27,559 nt of DNA from JBBDIM01 sp040880405. GTDB taxonomy: Bacteria > Planctomycetota > Planctomycetia > Pirellulales > Pirellulaceae. The notes below the pieces were generated by a model. That model worked only from the letters and a program-made list of their open reading frames with translations. It searched no databases and was not told where the DNA came from. The stretch is from the NCBI GenBank assembly GCA_040880405.1, contig JBBDIM010000102.1, positions 1 to 27,559 of the forward strand, in the 5' to 3' direction. Both the position numbers and the translations under genes were made by a program. This document shows positions 24,050 through 27,559 of this stretch, in pieces; position 1 is the stretch's first letter, and the number at the start of each line of letters is the position of its first letter.

Positions 24050-25048
24050 ATGGCCGCCGCGAATCGAGCCGCGTTATTCACGACCTGCCACAAAGTCGTC
24101 AAAAAGCACTACGAACCCGCCAAGCTGGATACCCGCCCGATCCTGGAGCAGTTGATCTACGCCGCGATCCTGGAGAACGCGCCCCGGTCGGTCGCCGATA
24201 CCTCATACACGAATCTCCGCCGCGAGTACATCGACTGGAACGAGATCCGCGTCACTTCGATCGTCGAGTTGGGCGAATTGTTCGAGGGGCATCCGTTCCC
24301 ACAGGAAGCCGCTCGGGGCGTGAAAACGGTTCTGCAAAACGTGTTCGAGGGGGTCTACGTCTTTGATCTGGAAATGCTCAAGAAGGGAAACCAGGGGAAG
24401 GCGATTTCGCAGATCGAGCAGTTCGGCGCGTCACCTTTCGTGGTGGGCTACACGACCCAGCATGGTTTAGGCGGACACGCCATCCCGGTCGACCGAGCTT
24501 TGCTGCAATTGAATCTGACCCTGGGCGCGATCACCGACAAGGAAGCCCAAAAACATATCGTCCCAGGCGTCGAGCGTGCGATTCCTAAAACAAAGGGCAT
24601 CGAGTTCGCGTCGATCATGCATGAGCTAGCGGTCGACTTCCAGGCCAGCCCGTTCTCGAAAAAGCTCCGCGATCTCCTGCTGGAAATCGCTCCGGACGCG
24701 AAGGAGCGTTTCCCCAAACGCGAGAGCGAGTCGAAGGAAGATTCCGCGGGAAAGACCTCCGGCAGCAAGAAAAAGTCGGCCGGCAAGGCAACCTCCGCGG
24801 GCGAAAAGACCACCGCGCCGAAGGAACCCAAAGCAAAGTCCGCCACTTCATCCGCGGAAAAGCCCCCCGCCGAGAAACCAGCCGCTGGGAAATCCAAGTC
24901 GGCACCCGCCAAAAAGAAAGCGCCCAAGCCGGCGGATAAACCCGCGAAATCGGCCCCGGCTAAAAAGAGCCCTCCTAAAAAGGCGACGTCCAAAAAAGGG
25001 ACGACGACCAAATCGAGTACCGGGCTAACCAAGAAAAAGCCGAAGTAA
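24050..25048 (+). CDS. HhH-GPD-like protein with histone-H1-like Lys/Ala/Pro tail
   Basis: A 332-residue protein in two parts. Residues 1 to about 220 resemble the helix-hairpin-helix fold of endonuclease III-type DNA glycosylases: ILEQLIYAAILENAP, RVTSIVELGELFEGHPFPQEAARGVKTVL, and HAIPVDRALLQLNLTLG, the last aligned by eye with the AFPVDTHV segment that carries the catalytic Asp. The catalytic-Lys hairpin (LPGVGRKTA) is not conserved, and no cysteine iron-sulphur loop is seen. Residues from about 225 to 332 form a tail dominated by Lys, Ala, Ser, Pro and Thr with repeated PAKK / APKK words, as in histone H1-like DNA-binding proteins. It is likely a nucleoid or repair protein. It follows rbfA by 113 bp. 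Confidence 0.8.
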   Translation: MAAANRAALFTTCHKVVKKHYEPAKLDTRPILEQLIYAAILENAPRSVADTSYTNLRREYIDWNEIRVTSIVELGELFEGHPFPQEAARGVKTVLQNVFEGVYVFDLEMLKKGNQGKAISQIEQFGASPFVVGYTTQHGLGGHAIPVDRALLQLNLTLGAITDKEAQKHIVPGVERAIPKTKGIEFASIMHELAVDFQASPFSKKLRDLLLEIAPDAKERFPKRESESKEDSAGKTSGSKKKSAGKATSAGEKTTAPKEPKAKSATSSAEKPPAEKPAAGKSKSAPAKKKAPKPADKPAKSAPAKKSPPKKATSKKGTTTKSSTGLTKKKPK

Positions 25049-25216
25049 CCCCCCATCGGCCAGGTCAATCCTTGCCGAGGCGGCCCGCTTACCCCCGATT
25101 CGCCGCAAACTTCGATTGGCCCCGGGCCGCCCGGCAAGATAGAATTTCAAGCTGTGCGGTGTCGGTCGACCTTGGCCGATATCTCTTCTCCGCGGGGGTA
25201 TCTCAGGAGCGTTGGT

Positions 25217-27469
25217 ATGTCGAATCGGTCTCGTATCGTCCATCTAGTACTCGGTTCGCTGTTGATGGTCCTGTCAGTGGTCGCCTTACGACCCTCCGCG
25301 GCCTTAGCCGAACCGACGACGGAACCGGTCCGAGACCAAGACCCGTTCCAGGTTCTGCCGGAGATCTTAACACCCAAGCGAATCGCGACCGAAGCCGAGC
25401 GAAATCGAGTGATCGCCACTCGGATTCTGACCAAGGCCCGCATCCTCGAACAACGGGGGGAGAAACTGGCCGCCCTCCGCGCCTATCAACAGGCGTACCG
25501 GCTGACCCCGGAGACGGTCTCGATCGTGCAGGAAATCATCCAACTGCAACTGGAACTGCGGCTGGTGGACGAAGCCTCTCGTTACTCCGTCTTGCTGGCG
25601 GAACGGAAGGAGGGCCTGCCTGCCGAATTCCTGGTGGAAGTCGCCAATCACTGCATCCGCGAGGGGGAACTGGTCAGGGCCGCCAACTTGCTCGACAAAG
25701 CGATCGCCCTCCGCATGCAAGAGGGTGCCCACACCGATGTGCTCGGTTTGCGACTGCGAGCCCTGCAACTGTTCACGTCCGCCGATAAAAAAAAGCAGGC
25801 GGCCGAGCATGCCACCGCGGTACTTTCGCTTCTCACGCAGCCTGAAAAGTACGACCTGGATTTGAGCGCGATCGAAGCCGCCCCAGAGAGTTGGCGGCGG
25901 ACCTATTTGGAACTAGCCCGAGTTCAGTTGGCGGCGGAGAACTGGGACCAGGCGGAGGAAGCCTTCCATCGAGCGGAAGAAATCCACCCTGTGGCCGGCG
26001 GAGCGGACCTTCACCGAGCGGAGTGGCATATCGCTCAAGGGGACTTTCCAGCGGCCCAACCTCACCTAGAAGGTTACTTCAGCCTGGGGAATCTCGAAGA
26101 GGGCAAAAGGGCGTACGAGCTTCTTCGAGATTACCTGACAGCCGTGCTGCCCGATTTGGATCAGGTCGATCAGGCCCTAATCGACCGCCTTGAACCGTTA
26201 AGGAAAGACCGAGAAGAAAATGCCGATCTCACCACCTTCCTCACCCAGGTCCACCTCCGTCAAGAATCGTGGGACAAGGTAATCGAAATCGCGTCTCCCA
26301 CGTTGAATGAAGACACCCCTGCGAAAACGCTTGCGGCGTTAGCGAAGGCTTACTACCAGCAGCGGGACTGGGCCGGGCTGCTCTCCGTTTTGGAACTCAC
26401 GGCGGACGAGTCGCTAGACCTCTCCCCCTTAGGAGAAGTCGCGGAAACCATTGCGGAGGACGCGGAGGCACTCGATGCGTTGCTTAAACAGGTCGAGGAA
26501 GTCGCCTCGAATTCCAAGACCCCATTTCCTCCTTTTTTGGCGTTAGGCAAGCTCTACCAAATTTCCGGTGATTTTGAACGCGCCGCGACCTGGACCGAAC
26601 AGGCTGGCAAACGCGCAAAACGAAACATCCGTTCCCAAATTCTGCTAACCTTGGGACTAGACGCGATCCGCGCCGATAACGGGGAAATCGCCGAACGAGT
26701 GCTGCGGGCCGCGCTCGATGGCCGCCCGCGCAAGGAACAGTTGCCGCTCTTACAGTTCTATCTGGCCGCCGCCCTGGAAATGCAGGACAAGCATGACGAT
26801 GCCCTGCGAAGTGTCAAACGAGCCGCCCTGCTGAATGAGGATTCCGCCCTCCTGCGGAGTCGCATCGCTTGGCTGCTGTATCACAAGGGAGAACTCGAAG
26901 AGGCGAAAGAGGAGTACCAACGTCTGCTGGAACGATTCGACAAAGATCCCTCTGACTCCCAAACCCGAACCGTGATGCGAGAGGCGCGATCGGTCCTTTC
27001 GAGCTTGGCCCTGAAAGAAGGTCGTTTCGACGATTCGATCGCCTGGCTGGAGGAAATTTTGAACGAGTACCCGGAAGATGTCGGCATCATGAACGACGTG
27101 GGTTACTTGTGGGTCGACCGCAATCAAAACCTGGGGCGAGCCTTCCTAATGATCGAGCGGGCCCTGGACGCCGACCCGGACAACTACGCCTTTCGCGACA
27201 GCATGGGCTGGGCCCATTATCGGCTAGGAAATTACGAGCAAGCGGTTGTCGAATTGCAGAAGGCGGTCGATGGCTTGGAGAAACTCGATGCGGTGGTCCT
27301 CGACCATTTAGCGGACGCTCACCTAAAGTTGGGTAACCGCGACAAGGCCGCGTTGCATTGGCGTCAGGCGATCGACTTGGCCCGGAAAGATGGCGACACC
27401 GATTTGGTGCCCAAGCTCGAAGAAAAGCTGGAACAACTGGCCACAACCGAGGTCAGCCGCGGTTCGTGA
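25217..27469 (+). CDS. Large exported tetratricopeptide-repeat protein
   Basis: The ATG at 25217 is 7 nt after AGGAG and gives 750 residues with a signal peptide (MSNRSRIVHLVLGSLLMVLS to ALA). An upstream in-frame GTG (25154) would only add a basic stretch before it. The mature protein is almost all helical TPR-type repeats: GEKLAALRAYQQAYRLTPE near residue 90, a central run with NWDQAEEAFHRAEEI, and a well-formed C-terminal pair including DSMGWAHYRLGNYEQAVVEL and HLADAHLKLGNRDKAALHW. Such proteins are scaffolds in the periplasm or outer membrane; no enzyme domain is seen. It follows the HhH gene and may not share its operon. The partner proteins are unknown. Confidence 0.88.
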   Translation: MSNRSRIVHLVLGSLLMVLSVVALRPSAALAEPTTEPVRDQDPFQVLPEILTPKRIATEAERNRVIATRILTKARILEQRGEKLAALRAYQQAYRLTPETVSIVQEIIQLQLELRLVDEASRYSVLLAERKEGLPAEFLVEVANHCIREGELVRAANLLDKAIALRMQEGAHTDVLGLRLRALQLFTSADKKKQAAEHATAVLSLLTQPEKYDLDLSAIEAAPESWRRTYLELARVQLAAENWDQAEEAFHRAEEIHPVAGGADLHRAEWHIAQGDFPAAQPHLEGYFSLGNLEEGKRAYELLRDYLTAVLPDLDQVDQALIDRLEPLRKDREENADLTTFLTQVHLRQESWDKVIEIASPTLNEDTPAKTLAALAKAYYQQRDWAGLLSVLELTADESLDLSPLGEVAETIAEDAEALDALLKQVEEVASNSKTPFPPFLALGKLYQISGDFERAATWTEQAGKRAKRNIRSQILLTLGLDAIRADNGEIAERVLRAALDGRPRKEQLPLLQFYLAAALEMQDKHDDALRSVKRAALLNEDSALLRSRIAWLLYHKGELEEAKEEYQRLLERFDKDPSDSQTRTVMREARSVLSSLALKEGRFDDSIAWLEEILNEYPEDVGIMNDVGYLWVDRNQNLGRAFLMIERALDADPDNYAFRDSMGWAHYRLGNYEQAVVELQKAVDGLEKLDAVVLDHLADAHLKLGNRDKAALHWRQAIDLARKDGDTDLVPKLEEKLEQLATTEVSRGS

Positions 27470-27496
27470 GGGCAGGGCTGATGAAAAAGTTTCCTT

Positions 27497-27528
27497 GCAG
27501 TTCCCCCACGCTTTTGCAAGCGTAGCTA
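27497..27528. repeat. Second copy of the GTAGCTAC-type dispersed repeat arm
   Basis: An exact 32-base reverse complement of 14223-14254, with the same ACGCTT / AAGCGT-type hairpin. It lies 28 bases after the TPR gene stop. The partner arm, if any, is beyond the window. Confidence 0.85.
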
Positions 27529-27559
27529 GTGTCCGTCCGGAAATTCGGATCTCTCGTAA

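Noticed and set aside
24448..25137. Minus-strand 229-codon frame opposite the HhH gene
   Set aside because: It is a Gly/Ala/Phe-rich complement of the Lys/Ala/Pro tail codons, with no independent support.
25154..25216. Upstream GTG start for the TPR protein
   Set aside because: It would bury the signal peptide; the ATG at 25217 follows AGGAG.

Overview
The window is a chromosomal segment of a GC-rich bacterium, very probably a member of the Planctomycetota (Pirellulales-like). This assignment is inferred from three things: divergent but complete housekeeping proteins (RuvB, NusA, IF2, FabF) with weak Shine-Dalgarno signals, a DUF5690-like transporter next to a TIGR03364-type oxidoreductase and PhnX, and many palindromic intergenic repeats of the kind scattered through planctomycete genomes. 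The assembly is a draft: a run of exactly 100 N (12762-12861) separates acpP from fabF.

Layout. (1) 1-3432 is a phosphonate-catabolism module: a membrane transporter (minus strand, cut by the window edge) is divergent from an FAD-dependent aminophosphonate oxidoreductase gene followed 3 bp later by phnX. (2) 3433-4221 has no gene but carries three kinds of palindromic repeat and a good promoter. (3) 4222-7463 holds two paralogous double-zinc-ribbon, single-anchor membrane proteins and ruvB; the second paralogue lacks its expected stop and its frame runs into ruvB. (4) 7464-9740 holds a nested palindromic repeat, a ferritin-like protein with a terminator, a small convergent gene that may have a PC4-like fold, and an SRPBCC/AHSA1 protein. 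(5) 10000-14123 is rpmF followed by the fatty-acid genes fabD, fabG, acpP and fabF. (6) 14366-18495 holds a third zinc-ribbon membrane protein, an exported secretin-like protein and a second ketosynthase-like protein whose catalytic Cys and one active-site His are replaced. (7) 18764-27469 is the transcription/translation block nusA, infB, rbfA, then a helix-hairpin-helix protein with a histone-H1-like tail, then a large exported TPR protein.

How they may work together. The phosphonate genes would convert an aminophosphonate to phosphonoacetaldehyde and then to acetaldehyde and phosphate. FabD, FabG, ACP and FabF form the core of type II fatty-acid elongation; fabH and plsX, often found between rpmF and fabD, are absent here. 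The altered ketosynthase is a candidate non-condensing partner or decarboxylase. RuvB, L32, NusA, IF2 and RbfA are housekeeping.

The strongest leads are the altered ketosynthase (E189/N366 in place of Cys/His), the HhH protein with an H1-like tail, and the ferritin-like protein that appears to lack two canonical ferroxidase ligands. No CRISPR array, tRNA, rRNA, insertion sequence or phage gene was recognised. All alignments were made by eye.
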